A stretch of 64,000 nt of DNA from Alteraurantiacibacter aestuarii. GTDB lineage: Bacteria; Pseudomonadota; Alphaproteobacteria; Sphingomonadales; Sphingomonadaceae. Of the stretch, positions 26,255 to 38,447 are shown piece after piece. The translations under genes and the position numbers were made by a program. The notes beneath the pieces are model-generated. The model saw only the letters and a program-made list of their open reading frames with translations. It was not told the origin of the DNA and ran no database searches. Positions within the stretch are counted from its first letter, which is position 1, and each line of letters starts with the position of its first letter. The DNA lies in the NCBI RefSeq assembly GCF_009827405.1, contig NZ_WTYY01000001.1, forward strand, positions 372,001 to 436,000, read 5' to 3'.

Positions 26255-26342
26255 TTATAGTCATGCAAGTGTCTCTGCCACCTGTATCTGCAAATCGGGT
26301 CGGGTGCCGGTCGCCGCGTCCGCCGCGCCCGAACGGGCCCCA

Positions 26343-27812
26343 TCAGGAGATGGGCGCGCCTTCCAGGCAGGCAGTACCGCGGCCGTGGCGCTTTGCGTGA
26401 TAGAGCGCGTCATCGGCGTTCTTGAGCATTTGCGTGCGACTCGGCTGTGCGCGATCCAGCATGGCGATGCCCATCGTCGCTGACAGCGAATAGCTGATGT
26501 CATCGCTGGCTTCATCGGTGAAGCTGAGCCGCAATTCTCGCAGCAGGTGGGACATGGTTGCGTCCAGATCGCCCAACAGCTGCTCATCGCTCAGCACCAG
26601 AACGAACTCGTCACCGCCCAGCCGCGCGGCAAAGCTTTGCTGCAGCCAGGGCGCGCGCAATCGCCGGGCCACTTCGCGCAGGACCTTGTCACCCGCGGCA
26701 TGGCCCTGCGTGTCATTGATCGCCTTGAAATGGTCGAGGTCAATCAGCACCAGCGCAAGGTCGCGATCATCCCGCACGCATTCGAACATGATGTGGTCAA
26801 ATTCCCGCTCGAACCGGCGCCGGCTGGCAAGCTGGGTCAGGTAATCGGTATCCGCTGCATCGCGCAGTTTTTGTTCGAGGACATTACGTTCGGTAATGTC
26901 CTGGAAAACACCGATCAGGGCCTCGGGCTTGCCATTCTTCAGTTCCAGCTCCCCGATGGCGCGGACCCGGCGCTTGTCGCCTTTTGCGGTAATGAAATCC
27001 AGTTCCAGGTCATAGGATTGACCGCTGCGGATACAGCGGCTGATCGCATTGGAGATCTGGCGGCGGTTGTCTCCGGGAAAGAAGTCGAGCGCGGTGCTGA
27101 CTGGTATGGGATCATTGGGAGAAAGACCATGAATGGCATAAACCTGCGGTGACCATTCGACGGTATTTTCCTCCAGGCAAAGCCGCCACGAACCAATGCC
27201 CGCCATGCGTTCTGCCTGGTGCAGCTGGCGATGCAGCCTGGTCTTTTCGGTCATGGCTGATGCCAGCGCGGTGGCCTGGCGCTGAACCTTGTTGGCATTC
27301 AGCCGGGCAGTCAGCAGCATCTCTGTCAGCCGGGCAAGCTTGATGAGTGCATCGAGCGCTTCTGCAGTGGGCTTTTGCGGCTGGTGATCGATCACGCAAA
27401 GCGTGCCAAGTGCAACCGAATCGCCTTCGGCATTGCGCCTCAGCCTGATCGGAACACCGGCGTAGAAGCGGAATTCTGCACCCCCTGGAACCACCAGCGG
27501 GTTGTTGGCAAACTGCAGGTCCTGCGTTGCGTCCTCGACAACCAGTATCTCGTCGCGTTCCACGGCAAAGCGGCAGAATGACCATTCGATGGGTGTTTCC
27601 GCGATGGAGATATTGTGCCGCGACTTGAACCATTGGCGGTCGGTATCGATCAGCGAGACGAGCGAGATCGAACAGCCGAGCAGACGGGCGGCGGCCTGGG
27701 TTATGGCGTCAAATTCGGGTTCGGGATTGGTGTCGAGGATGGCAAGTTCGCGCAGAACGTCATTGCGTTCGGCGGACTGGGCAACCCTCGCCAGTACTGA
27801 ATCATGTAACAT
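26343..27812 (-). CDS. GAF-PAS-GGDEF diguanylate cyclase
   Basis: A 489-residue soluble signalling protein that would make cyclic di-GMP. A GAF domain lies at about residues 20-170 (WSFCRFAVERDEILVV), a short coiled linker follows, then a PAS domain at about 205-315 (GIGSWRLCLEENTVEW, followed by a PAC segment) and a GGDEF domain at about 325-480. The active-site motif ARLGGDEFVLVL is intact, and no RxxD inhibitory site precedes it. No EAL domain is present. It stands alone between divergent or separately terminated neighbours. Confidence 0.9.
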   Translation of the reverse strand: MLHDSVLARVAQSAERNDVLRELAILDTNPEPEFDAITQAAARLLGCSISLVSLIDTDRQWFKSRHNISIAETPIEWSFCRFAVERDEILVVEDATQDLQFANNPLVVPGGAEFRFYAGVPIRLRRNAEGDSVALGTLCVIDHQPQKPTAEALDALIKLARLTEMLLTARLNANKVQRQATALASAMTEKTRLHRQLHQAERMAGIGSWRLCLEENTVEWSPQVYAIHGLSPNDPIPVSTALDFFPGDNRRQISNAISRCIRSGQSYDLELDFITAKGDKRRVRAIGELELKNGKPEALIGVFQDITERNVLEQKLRDAADTDYLTQLASRRRFEREFDHIMFECVRDDRDLALVLIDLDHFKAINDTQGHAAGDKVLREVARRLRAPWLQQSFAARLGGDEFVLVLSDEQLLGDLDATMSHLLRELRLSFTDEASDDISYSLSATMGIAMLDRAQPSRTQMLKNADDALYHAKRHGRGTACLEGAPIS

Positions 27813-27884
27813 GCGTGTAAGTTAGTCGGAGCTTGGTAAATTTTTCGTGTTGGTTGCAGGTGAAATCGATGGATCGAATCAAAA

Positions 27885-27914
27885 CGCCCGGCCCTGCATG
27901 GGCAGGACCGGGCG
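27885..27914 (-). terminator. Strong hairpin terminator after dhaK
   Basis: CGCCCGGCCCTGC at 27885-27897 pairs with GCAGGACCGGGCG at 27902-27914 (one mismatch) around a four-base loop. On the minus strand the stem is followed by TTTTGATTC. It lies 29 bases past the dhaK stop and ends the leftward aldolase-HAD-dhaL-dhaK transcript. Its core resembles the hairpin at 23408-23440. Confidence 0.75.
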
Positions 27915-27942
27915 CGTTGAATTTGCCAGCTGATCGCGGGGA

Positions 27943-28938
27943 TCAGAAAACGCGGGCAGCGATCTCTGCCGGAGCGTTGAGGTAGCCCTCGATCTCGGCA
28001 TCCAGCTTGAGCATGGTCAGCGATGCGCCGGCCATTTCCAGGCTGGTGCAATATTCGCCGACATAGTTCTTGGCCACGGTCATGCCCTTGCCCTCGGCCA
28101 GCGAGTGGGCCTTGCCGTACAGCAGATACAGCTCTGCCGGGGTGGTGCCGCCCAGGCCGTTGATCATCAGCGCAATCCGGTCACCCGATGCGAACGGCAG
28201 GTCGACGGCAACAGCGTCAAACAGCGTTTCGGTGATGGCGTCCGCATTGGTGATCTTGGTCCGTTCGCGGCCCGGCTCACCATGGATGCCGATGCCCACT
28301 TCCATCTCGTCATCACCGATTTCGAAGATCGGCGTGCCCTTGGCAGGCGGGGTGCAGCTGGTGAGAGCAACGCCCATGGTGCGGACATTGTTGTTCACCT
28401 TCTCGGCAACGGCCAGGATCTCGTCCAGGCTCTTGCCTGCAGCAGCAGCAGCGCCGCATGCCTTCATCACGAAGAAGTTGCCGGCCACGCCGCGGCGACC
28501 CACGGTGTACAGGCTGTCCTTCACGGCCACGTCATCATTGATGATGAACTGCTTGACCTTGATGTCCTCGGCCTCGGCCATTTCGCAGGCCATGTCCCAG
28601 GCCATGCGGTCACCCTGGTAGTTGTTGACCAGCACCAGCACGCCAGCCGGAGTGGCCAGCGCCTTGATGGTTTCATAACACGCATCCACCGGCGGAGCGG
28701 CGAACACGGGGCCCTGGCAGGCGCCGTCGAGCATGCCCGGTCCAACCGCCATCATGTGCGCGGGTTCGTGGCCGGAGCCGGAGCCCTGCACGATGGAGAC
28801 CTTGTCCGCTACCGGACGGTCCTTGCGCTTGACCATCTGGAACTCGACATTGCCTTCCAGCAGGTCGGGGTTGGCGGCGAGCACGCCAGCCATGAATTCA
28901 GGCACGAAATTTGCCGGATCATTGACGAACTTTTTCAT
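27943..28938 (-). CDS. dhaK: Dihydroxyacetone kinase subunit DhaK
   Basis: A 331-residue subunit that binds dihydroxyacetone (or a similar short ketose) covalently. Visible motifs are GSGSGHEPAH with His57 and the hemiaminal-forming His219 in GIGIHGEPG. The gene lies 22 bases after dhaL. There is no DhaM/PTS gene nearby, so the phosphate donor may be ATP bound by the DhaL partner. Relatives of DhaK also act on erythrulose, so the substrate is not certain. Confidence 0.92.
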   Translation of the reverse strand: MKKFVNDPANFVPEFMAGVLAANPDLLEGNVEFQMVKRKDRPVADKVSIVQGSGSGHEPAHMMAVGPGMLDGACQGPVFAAPPVDACYETIKALATPAGVLVLVNNYQGDRMAWDMACEMAEAEDIKVKQFIINDDVAVKDSLYTVGRRGVAGNFFVMKACGAAAAAGKSLDEILAVAEKVNNNVRTMGVALTSCTPPAKGTPIFEIGDDEMEVGIGIHGEPGRERTKITNADAITETLFDAVAVDLPFASGDRIALMINGLGGTTPAELYLLYGKAHSLAEGKGMTVAKNYVGEYCTSLEMAGASLTMLKLDAEIEGYLNAPAEIAARVF

Positions 28939-28960
28939 GAGTATTCCTCTCCCTTAGAAA

Positions 28961-29626
28961 TCAGCGATTCAGTTCTGCAGCCTTGGGTGTGTAATCCACC
29001 CCATAATGCTTGCACCAGTCATTGAGGATGGTGGCCACGCCAACGATGCCCGGATCGGGCGTATTCGCGCTGCGCTCGCCCACCTGGCTGGCGCGGCCGC
29101 GATGGGCCACCAGCTTGCGGGTTTCATCAATGGCGTTGTCGGCCACTTCGGTCACGGCGCGCAGCATTTCTGCCGGGGTGGCGCTGTCGGCCATTGCCTT
29201 CATCGTCTCGGCCATCGGGATCAGCGCGTCGAGCAGGGTCTTGTCACCCAGCTTGGCGCCGCCGCGCGCCATGATGCCTTCGACTGCGGAGCCGATCATC
29301 TCGGCCAGTTCGGGCAGGGTGACTTCGGTCTTGCCCTTGGATGCCATGCCGGCCTTCATGAAGCCGGTGCCCCAGATCGGACCGGAGGAGCCGCCCACAT
29401 GCTTGGAACACAGCATGGAAATCTTCAGCAACATGGCGCCGATGGCGCTCTTGTCGATTTCCGGCAGGTCCTTCTTGATGATGCGAAAGCCGGTGGCGAG
29501 CGAGGTGCCGAAGTCACCGTCGCCGGCCAGGCCGTCCAGGTCCGAAAAATACTGCTCGTTGCGGATTACCGTGTCGCAGGCGGTGTCGATCGCTTCTTCG
29601 ATCTGTGCTTGGTCAAGTGCAGACAT
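28961..29626 (-). CDS. dhaL: Dihydroxyacetone kinase subunit DhaL
   Basis: A 221-residue all-helical nucleotide-binding subunit. The Mg-ADP/ATP site is seen as DLDGLAGDGDFGTSL (Asp31, Asp36, Asp38) followed by GGSSGPIWGTGFMKAG. Start at 29626 has GGAGAG upstream. Without a PTS protein, DhaL could work with free ATP as in two-subunit ATP-dependent kinases. Its first codon precedes the end of the HAD gene by 14 bases. Confidence 0.92.
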   Translation of the reverse strand: MSALDQAQIEEAIDTACDTVIRNEQYFSDLDGLAGDGDFGTSLATGFRIIKKDLPEIDKSAIGAMLLKISMLCSKHVGGSSGPIWGTGFMKAGMASKGKTEVTLPELAEMIGSAVEGIMARGGAKLGDKTLLDALIPMAETMKAMADSATPAEMLRAVTEVADNAIDETRKLVAHRGRASQVGERSANTPDPGIVGVATILNDWCKHYGVDYTPKAAELNR

Positions 29627-29639
29627 GTGTTTTCTCTCC

Positions 29640-30368
29640 TCAGGCTGCCGCTTGTGCGGCCAGCGCCCCCAGGTCTTCGATTGTGATGTTGATATTGGGC
29701 GCATCGCCCAGCTCGGGGACTACCTCTACCGCTTCGGCAAAGTCTTCGTCCACTGTATAAGTGCTGGTGGTGATCAGCGTGGCAATGCCAGCGCCGGTGG
29801 CGGCCAGCAGGCCGTTGCGGCTGTCCTCGATCACCAGGCAATCGGACGCGGGCAGGCCCAGCGTTTCCAGAGCCAGCAGATAGATATCGGGCGCAGGCTT
29901 CTTGGCCTTCACTACATCGCCCGCATGGACGAATTCGAACGCATCCTTGCGCTCGGCCCCGAACAGGTCGAGCACGGCGTCGATGAACTTGGGGTTGGAG
30001 GTGGTGCACACGCCCAGCCGCACGCCAGCTGCCAGCGCCTCGTCAATGATGCGCAGGATACCGGGGCGAACCGGCAGGTCGGTGACGATTTCGGACGTCA
30101 GGCGGGTCTTGGTCTTGTGCAGTTCGGCGATCAGATCGTCCTTGCCGCCAAACTTGCCCACCTGCGCTTCGGGCCAGCCGAATTCATCGAAATAGGCCTT
30201 CATGCGCTCCTTGCCGCCGGCAACCAGCACCAGCCGGGCATACAGCTCCACGCTCCATTCGGCGTCGATGCCGAATTCCTTGAACGCGAGGTTGAAGCCG
30301 ACGCGGTGCGCGTCACGCTCAGTATCGACGAGAACGCCGTCGCAATCGAAAATCAGTGCCTTGATCAT
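29640..30368 (-). CDS. HAD-superfamily phosphatase (subfamily IA, CbbY-like)
   Basis: A 242-residue haloacid-dehalogenase-type hydrolase with motif I FDCDGVLVDTE (Asp8, Asp10), motif II CTTSN, and a motif III/IV region KKPAPDIYLLALETLGLP ending VIEDSRNGLLAA. The cap insert between motifs I and II marks it as type IA. It sits between the aldolase and dhaL genes, so a sugar phosphate or triose phosphate substrate is likely. Beta-phosphoglucomutase-like activity cannot be excluded. Confidence 0.85.
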   Translation of the reverse strand: MIKALIFDCDGVLVDTERDAHRVGFNLAFKEFGIDAEWSVELYARLVLVAGGKERMKAYFDEFGWPEAQVGKFGGKDDLIAELHKTKTRLTSEIVTDLPVRPGILRIIDEALAAGVRLGVCTTSNPKFIDAVLDLFGAERKDAFEFVHAGDVVKAKKPAPDIYLLALETLGLPASDCLVIEDSRNGLLAATGAGIATLITTSTYTVDEDFAEAVEVVPELGDAPNINITIEDLGALAAQAAA

Positions 30369-30392
30369 GGTCTGTGTGTTTCCCTCAGATCA

Positions 30393-31271
30393 TTATTTCA
30401 TGTTGCTGAGGAAAGCGGAGCCACGGTCCTTGCCGCCAAACTTCTCGATGAAGCCGGAGAACAGGTCCTTGCAGGCAGTGTACTGCGCATCGATCAGGCG
30501 CAGCGGTTCGAAATCCTTGGGCTTGGCGTTGTGATAGTCGACAAAGCTCTGCACGAACACGTGCTTGAGGTTGGTGGAGATGTTGATCTTGGCACTGCCG
30601 CGCGCGATCGCCTTGGCGAAGGTCTCGTCGGAAAGGCCGGTGCCGCCATGCAGCGCCATCGGCGTCTTCGTGGCGGCGTTGATGGCCGCGATGCGATCGA
30701 AATCGACCACCGGTTCACCATGGTAGAAGCCGTGGGCGGTGCCAACGGCACAAGCGAAGGCGGAAAGGTCCAGCGCATCGCAGAACTTCTTGGCGTCTTC
30801 CGGATCGGTCAGCACCGAATCTGCCTCGTCCACCACCATGTCGTCTTCCACGCCCATGATCTGGCCCAGTTCGGCTTCCATGCCGACATTATACTTCTCG
30901 GCAATGTCGCGCACGCGCTTGGACATTTCGAGGTTTTCTTCAAACGGGAATTCCGAAGCGTCGATCATGATCGATGTCCAGCCGGTCTGGGCGCATTTCT
31001 CGATCATTGCGATATCCTTGCAGTGATCCAGATGCAGCACCACGGGCACGGGCGAATTTTCAGCCGCGGTGCGCACCCAGCTGACGATTTCCTCGTGGCT
31101 CCAGTAATCGATGGTCTTGGAACTGGTCTGGCAGATCACCGGGGCGTTCAGTTCCTCGGCGGCTTTGACCATCGCCTTGACTGTGCCGTAATCGACGAGG
31201 TTGAAGGCGGCGACGGCATAGTTATTGTCCATCGCGTCGCGCAGCAGCGGTTTCATGTTTACCAGCGGCAT
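30393..31271 (-). CDS. Class II fructose/tagatose-bisphosphate-type aldolase
   Basis: A 292-residue zinc aldolase. Zinc and catalytic motifs visible are VVLHLDHCKD, EAELGQIMG, GTAHGFYHG and MALHGGTGLSD, with the phosphate-binding NISTNLK. The enzyme would split or form a ketose bisphosphate, giving dihydroxyacetone phosphate. AAGGAG seven bases before the ATG at 31271 fixes the start. It leads the leftward operon with HAD, dhaL and dhaK. The actual sugar is unknown; fructose, tagatose or a shorter sugar would fit. Confidence 0.88.
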   Translation of the reverse strand: MPLVNMKPLLRDAMDNNYAVAAFNLVDYGTVKAMVKAAEELNAPVICQTSSKTIDYWSHEEIVSWVRTAAENSPVPVVLHLDHCKDIAMIEKCAQTGWTSIMIDASEFPFEENLEMSKRVRDIAEKYNVGMEAELGQIMGVEDDMVVDEADSVLTDPEDAKKFCDALDLSAFACAVGTAHGFYHGEPVVDFDRIAAINAATKTPMALHGGTGLSDETFAKAIARGSAKINISTNLKHVFVQSFVDYHNAKPKDFEPLRLIDAQYTACKDLFSGFIEKFGGKDRGSAFLSNMK

Positions 31272-31365
31272 CGGTTTGCTCCTTGTTTGTACCGGCCCGC
31301 TCAATGCTCCCCAGCGCGGGCGTTTCGAATCGGCTCCATAACCAGAGTCAGGAGCGCTCGCCACC

Positions 31366-31386
31366 CGTCATTACGTAATACTGACG
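31366..31386. promoter_or_regulatory. Palindromic element upstream of the aldolase operon
   Basis: CGTCA and TGACG arms flank a perfect 8-bp palindrome TTACGTAA (31371-31378). The element lies about 95 bases upstream of the aldolase ATG within a 241-bp gap that holds no gene. It could be an operator for an unseen regulator; evidence is symmetry only. Confidence 0.3.
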
Positions 31387-31512
31387 TTTCGAGATTGAAA
31401 ATGTCCGGCAATTGACCGGCTTCGTGCACAAATGGCGGATTTCGGGCCGTTGATGTGGGGCTGGCGGCACGTAAAGGAGATGCCGACGCGCGCCGTGCGG
31501 CCCGCCTTGCCG

Positions 31513-31893
31513 CTAGTCCTCGATCCAGACCTCGTCCTGATATGTCTCGGCCACAGGGGCCGGATCGAAGTCCGGCTGGCCCGGATTGTCGGGAGTGGCA
31601 TCATAGCTGAAGCTGATCATCGGCTCGGCATTATCCACCGGCTGGCCCCATGTCGCCCCGTCATCGGGTTCGGCAAACACCTCATCCTCGGCCGCCAGCA
31701 CCTCATCTGCTGCCAGACTGGGCGTGACGGTATGCGGCGCGCTCATGGAATTGGCCTGGTCCATGTCCTGCACGGCCGCAACTTCTTCGTCATCGGGCGA
31801 AGCGGCATCGCGGTTGTTCTCTGTCACCATCACGGCCAGGAACATAACGCCGCCAACGAACATGATCGCGTGGGATCGCCTGCTGAAGACCAT
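31513..31893 (-). CDS. Membrane-anchored acidic protein of unknown function
   Basis: A 126-residue protein with one N-terminal membrane segment (about residues 8-24, after the basic MVFSRRSH) and a strongly acidic, low-complexity C-terminal region rich in Asp, Glu, Ala and Pro. Upstream in-frame codons would run into the tRNA gene, so the ATG at 31893, with GAGG ten bases before it, is the start. No domain is recognised. Confidence 0.6.
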   Translation of the reverse strand: MVFSRRSHAIMFVGGVMFLAVMVTENNRDAASPDDEEVAAVQDMDQANSMSAPHTVTPSLAADEVLAAEDEVFAEPDDGATWGQPVDNAEPMISFSYDATPDNPGQPDFDPAPVAETYQDEVWIED

Positions 31894-32090
31894 TGGTATA
31901 ACCTCGCCTGTCTGCCCGGATGATCGATTGCCGTCCGGCCTAATCCCCAAGTGCAAATTTTTCGCTAACTCGCCGATCGGGCCATCTATTGCCCGCATGC
32001 CGACATCTGTTGACGAGACAAGCCCCCCCGTGGCAATTGGCCACCCCATCGCCGCAGCGGACCGCAATGCGGGCGGCCCCAGGCCGATAT

Positions 32091-32164
32091 GCGGGTGTAG
32101 CTCAATGGCAGAGCAGCAGCTTCCCAAGCTGACGACGAGGGTTCGATTCCCTTCACCCGCTCCA
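32091..32164 (+). tRNA. tRNA-Gly (anticodon CCC)
   Basis: A complete cloverleaf: acceptor arms GCGGGTG and CACCCGC, D-arm GCTCAATGGCAGAGC, anticodon loop TTCCCAA with anticodon CCC, T-arm AGGGTTCGATTCCCT, and an encoded CCA tail. The anticodon stem has one mismatch at its outer pair. The loop and arms closely resemble known glycine tRNAs with anticodon CCC. Confidence 0.95.
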
Positions 32165-32475
32165 GCCGCATATTTTGCCCGGTGATTGCAGGTCTGGGCA
32201 GATGATGGCTGCCGGAATGCGGCAATTTACCTACATGTCGATTCATCGGAATTCTGCCTTCCGGGCCTAGTTGAATGATCTTGCCCCTCTTTCTGCGAAA
32301 GTTGAGTGATGGATCATACCAACGCCAGCCAGTGGCAAAGCGCCGTTTCCGGCAGTGCCGACTTTGTCAGCCTTGCCGGGCGCGCAGGATTGCAACGCGT
32401 GCTGATACGCCGGGTGGCGAGCCTTTTGAGGGGCCTGCTGAGGGTATCGTCACGCCGGCAAGAGGTGAAGGTGTC
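32165..32475. other. Intergenic region after tRNA-Gly, no gene seen
   Basis: These 311 bases lie between tRNA-Gly and the chosen start of the hybrid kinase. An in-frame ATG exists at 32275, but the intervening codons give an Arg/Cys-rich sequence unlike a protein domain and lack a good ribosome site. I see no repeat, integrase site or hairpin of note. Confidence 0.5.
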
Positions 32476-36012
<3,537 letters not shown>

Positions 36013-36069
36013 GGGCACAGTTGCCCGCTCCACTTCCCCGCGCAGCACACATGCCATACAAGCCGGTCC

Positions 36070-36633
36070 ATGCCCGCCCTGTTCCTTTGCCTGCTGGCCT
36101 GCGCCCTTGTCACCATTGCCGGGCGCGACCAGCTGCGCGTGGCGCGGCTGTCGGCCAGGCTGGGGCCGGGCGCGGGACTGTTCGCGGCCATCTGGCTGAG
36201 CGCGATTGCCACCTGCGCGCTGGCCGCCTGGATCGGCACGCAGCTGGCGGCGATGATGACCGGCGATGCCAAGCTGATGTTCGTGGCGCTGGCGGTGCTG
36301 CTGGCCGCGCTGGAGCTGTTTGTTCTGCGCGCGGGCAAGGCGCCCCGGCAGCCCACACGGTCGACCGGCGCAATCCTGCTGGTGCTGCTGGCGGTGCAGG
36401 CCACCGATGCGGCGCGCTTCCTGGTGCTGTCGCTCAGCATCATGACGGGAGAGTGGGTGCTGGCGGCCATCGGCGGCGCGCTGGGCAGCGGCATTGCGCT
36501 GAGCGCGGCAGCGATGGCCGGGGCCGAATGGGAAGCGCGCGTGCCGCTGCGCCTGCTGGCCAACATCACTGGCGGCATCTTGCTGCTGGCGGCGCTGCTG
36601 ATCGGAATGACCGCGCGCGGTATCATTTTCTGA
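36070..36633 (+). CDS. Six-helix membrane protein, possibly a degenerate GDT1/UPF0016 relative
   Basis: A 187-residue protein with six membrane helices in two similar halves. Each half begins with a short polar motif after a helix (TIAGRDQLRVARLS and QATDAARFLVLSLS), placed where GDT1/UPF0016 manganese/calcium exchangers have the E-x-G-D-K-T/S motif. The key Glu and Lys are not conserved, so ion exchange is doubtful. A short hairpin TGATCG/CGATCA overlaps the stop codon. Function unknown. Confidence 0.6.
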   Translation: MPALFLCLLACALVTIAGRDQLRVARLSARLGPGAGLFAAIWLSAIATCALAAWIGTQLAAMMTGDAKLMFVALAVLLAALELFVLRAGKAPRQPTRSTGAILLVLLAVQATDAARFLVLSLSIMTGEWVLAAIGGALGSGIALSAAAMAGAEWEARVPLRLLANITGGILLLAALLIGMTARGIIF

Positions 36634-36738
36634 TCGATTTTTGCGATCACCAAGATTGCCAAATCGCCGGAAACCCGCAGGCCGGTCAGCCGTTGGTTGG
36701 ACATATGCAAAGGCAAATCCAATCAAAGGGGATACATC

Positions 36739-37200
36739 ATGGCCAACACTGGCGATAATTCGAAAACCGCGCTGATCGAAGGTCTCAACGGACTGCTCGC
36801 CGATCATCTGGCGCTCTATTTCAAGACCAAGAACTTCCATTGGCATGTGACCGGGCCGCGGTTCCATGATCTGCACCTGCTGTTCGATGCGCAGGCGGTG
36901 GAAATCCAGAGTCAGATCGATGCGATTGCCGAGCGGGTGCGCAAGAATGGCGCCAAAACGCTCACCTCGATCGGAGCGGTCGCCAAGGCGACGCAGATTG
37001 CCGATCAGGATGACAGCGATCTGGGCGCAGAAGCCATGATCACCGAACTGCGCGACGACAATGCCGCGCTGGTCGAGAGGCTCAAGGCGCTCAAGGAACC
37101 GGCTGACAAGGCGGGTGACAACGCCACCGACGGCCTGATCGATGACTGGACCAACATGGCGGAGGAGCGCGTCTGGTTCCTCACCAGCATTCTCGACTGA
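36739..37200 (+). CDS. dps: Dps-family DNA-binding ferritin-like protein
   Basis: A 153-residue four-helix protein forming dodecamers that store iron and protect DNA in starvation or oxidative stress. The ferroxidase-site residues are visible in KTKNFHWHVTGPRFHDLH and LFDAQAVEIQSQIDAIAERV. AAAGGGG seven to eight bases before the ATG at 36739 sets the start. A strong terminator follows the gene. Confidence 0.93.
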   Translation: MANTGDNSKTALIEGLNGLLADHLALYFKTKNFHWHVTGPRFHDLHLLFDAQAVEIQSQIDAIAERVRKNGAKTLTSIGAVAKATQIADQDDSDLGAEAMITELRDDNAALVERLKALKEPADKAGDNATDGLIDDWTNMAEERVWFLTSILD

Positions 37201-37261
37201 TTTCCCGGACGGAAATTCCCCGCGCCCCTGCTACCCCCCCCTCCCGCAGGGGCGCAAAAAG

Positions 37262-37300
37262 AAGGCCGCCGGACCATCGCGTCCCGGCGGCCTTTGGTTT
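37262..37300 (+). terminator. Rho-independent terminator after dps
   Basis: An 11-bp perfect stem (AAGGCCGCCGG at 37262-37272 and CCGGCGGCCTT at 37284-37294) with an 11-base loop, followed by TGGTTT. It lies 62 bases past the dps stop and immediately before the 6-phosphogluconolactonase gene. Confidence 0.8.
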
Positions 37301-37312
37301 AAGGCGGTAGCC

Positions 37313-37933
37313 ATGACCGACATCACTTTCATCAATGACGCTTCGGCTGGCGATATTGCCGCGTGGCTGGGCGATGTCCTTGCCGCTGCACTGGATGCGC
37401 GGGAGGGCGAAGTGGCTATTTCCGTGCCCGGCGGCTCCACCCCGTTCCCGATCATGGCAGAGCTGGTGAAGGCCGATCTGGACTGGTCGCGTATTGCCGT
37501 GTGGCCGGGCGATGACCGGCTGGTGGCGGAGGATCACGCGGCCAGCAATGTCGGCAAGATCCGCGCCCTGCTGGAACCTGTCGGCGCGCGCGTGGTGGCG
37601 CTGGCAGAAGGCGCGCAGCCGCCGCATTTCGCGCTGGTGTGGCTGGGCATGGGGGCAGACGGGCACATCGCCAGCCTGTTCCCCAATACCGATCCACAGG
37701 TGGACGATCCTGTGGCGGTGCGCCGCCTGACACCCGATCCGCTGCCGCCGGAAGCTCCGTTCGATCGCATCACCCTTTCCATTCCGGCCTTGCTGGATAG
37801 CGATGCGGTGATGTTCGTGATCCGTGGAGAGGATAAGCGCGCGGTGTTCGATGCGGCGCTGGCGGGAACGCATGACCTGCCCGTGGCGCGGCTGCTGGGC
37901 GCGGCTGACCTGCCGGTGACATGCTTCACCTGA
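37313..37933 (+). CDS. pgl: 6-phosphogluconolactonase
   Basis: A 206-residue sugar-phosphate isomerase-fold enzyme of the DevB/SOL type, hydrolysing 6-phosphogluconolactone in the pentose phosphate or Entner-Doudoroff route. Seen motifs are ISVPGGSTPFPIM near residue 41, WPGDDRLVAEDHAASN and the LVWLGMGADGHIASLFP signature. Slightly short for the family (about 230). It overlaps the Nudix gene by 13 bases. Confidence 0.88.
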   Translation: MTDITFINDASAGDIAAWLGDVLAAALDAREGEVAISVPGGSTPFPIMAELVKADLDWSRIAVWPGDDRLVAEDHAASNVGKIRALLEPVGARVVALAEGAQPPHFALVWLGMGADGHIASLFPNTDPQVDDPVAVRRLTPDPLPPEAPFDRITLSIPALLDSDAVMFVIRGEDKRAVFDAALAGTHDLPVARLLGAADLPVTCFT

Positions 37934-38406
37934 TTACCCCTCTGATACCTCCGCCGCTGCACCGCACGGGCTATCGCATGGCCTTTGCCCTGCGTACGCG
38001 CTGGCTGCGCTGGAGAGGGGGCGAGATTCACGGCTGCACCATGATTGCGCGCGATGAACAGGGCCGGGTGCTGCTGGTGCGCCATTCCTATGGCGCGGCC
38101 GTCTGGTCCTTTCCCGGCGGCGGCATGCGCAAGGGTGAGGACCCCCAGCTTGCCGCCTTGCGCGAATTTGCCGAGGAACTGGGCGCGGCGATCGCCGATC
38201 CGCAGCATCTGGGCACGCTGACGGAAGATTATCACGGTGGCCGCAACGTGGCGCATATCTTCACCGGGCGCATTGCCGGGGAGGCGCGCCCCGACATGCG
38301 CGAGATTGTGGAAGCGCGCTTCTTTCACCACCACGAACTGCCGCAGGACATCAGTCGCACAGTCACCGTGCGGATGCAGCTGCTGAGCCAATGGGAAGCG
38401 CGGTGA
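37921..38406 (+). CDS. Nudix hydrolase
   Basis: A 161-residue protein with a complete Nudix box starting GGGMRKGEDPQLAALREFAE and ending ELGA, near residues 66-90. Nudix enzymes cleave nucleoside diphosphates linked to another group. The C-terminal HHHELP segment is common in the family. Its ATG lies inside the end of pgl, indicating coupling. Substrate unknown. Confidence 0.87.
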   Translation: MLHLITPLIPPPLHRTGYRMAFALRTRWLRWRGGEIHGCTMIARDEQGRVLLVRHSYGAAVWSFPGGGMRKGEDPQLAALREFAEELGAAIADPQHLGTLTEDYHGGRNVAHIFTGRIAGEARPDMREIVEARFFHHHELPQDISRTVTVRMQLLSQWEAR

Positions 38407-38447
38407 CCAGGCGGAAGTCGGATCCAGGTTTTGGCTCCAGGTGGCAG

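Noticed and set aside
32275-32475. N-terminal extension of the hybrid kinase from the ATG at 32275
   Set aside because: The extra 67 residues are Arg/Cys-rich, unlike any domain, and the ATG lacks a good ribosome site; the later starts fit MASE1 better.
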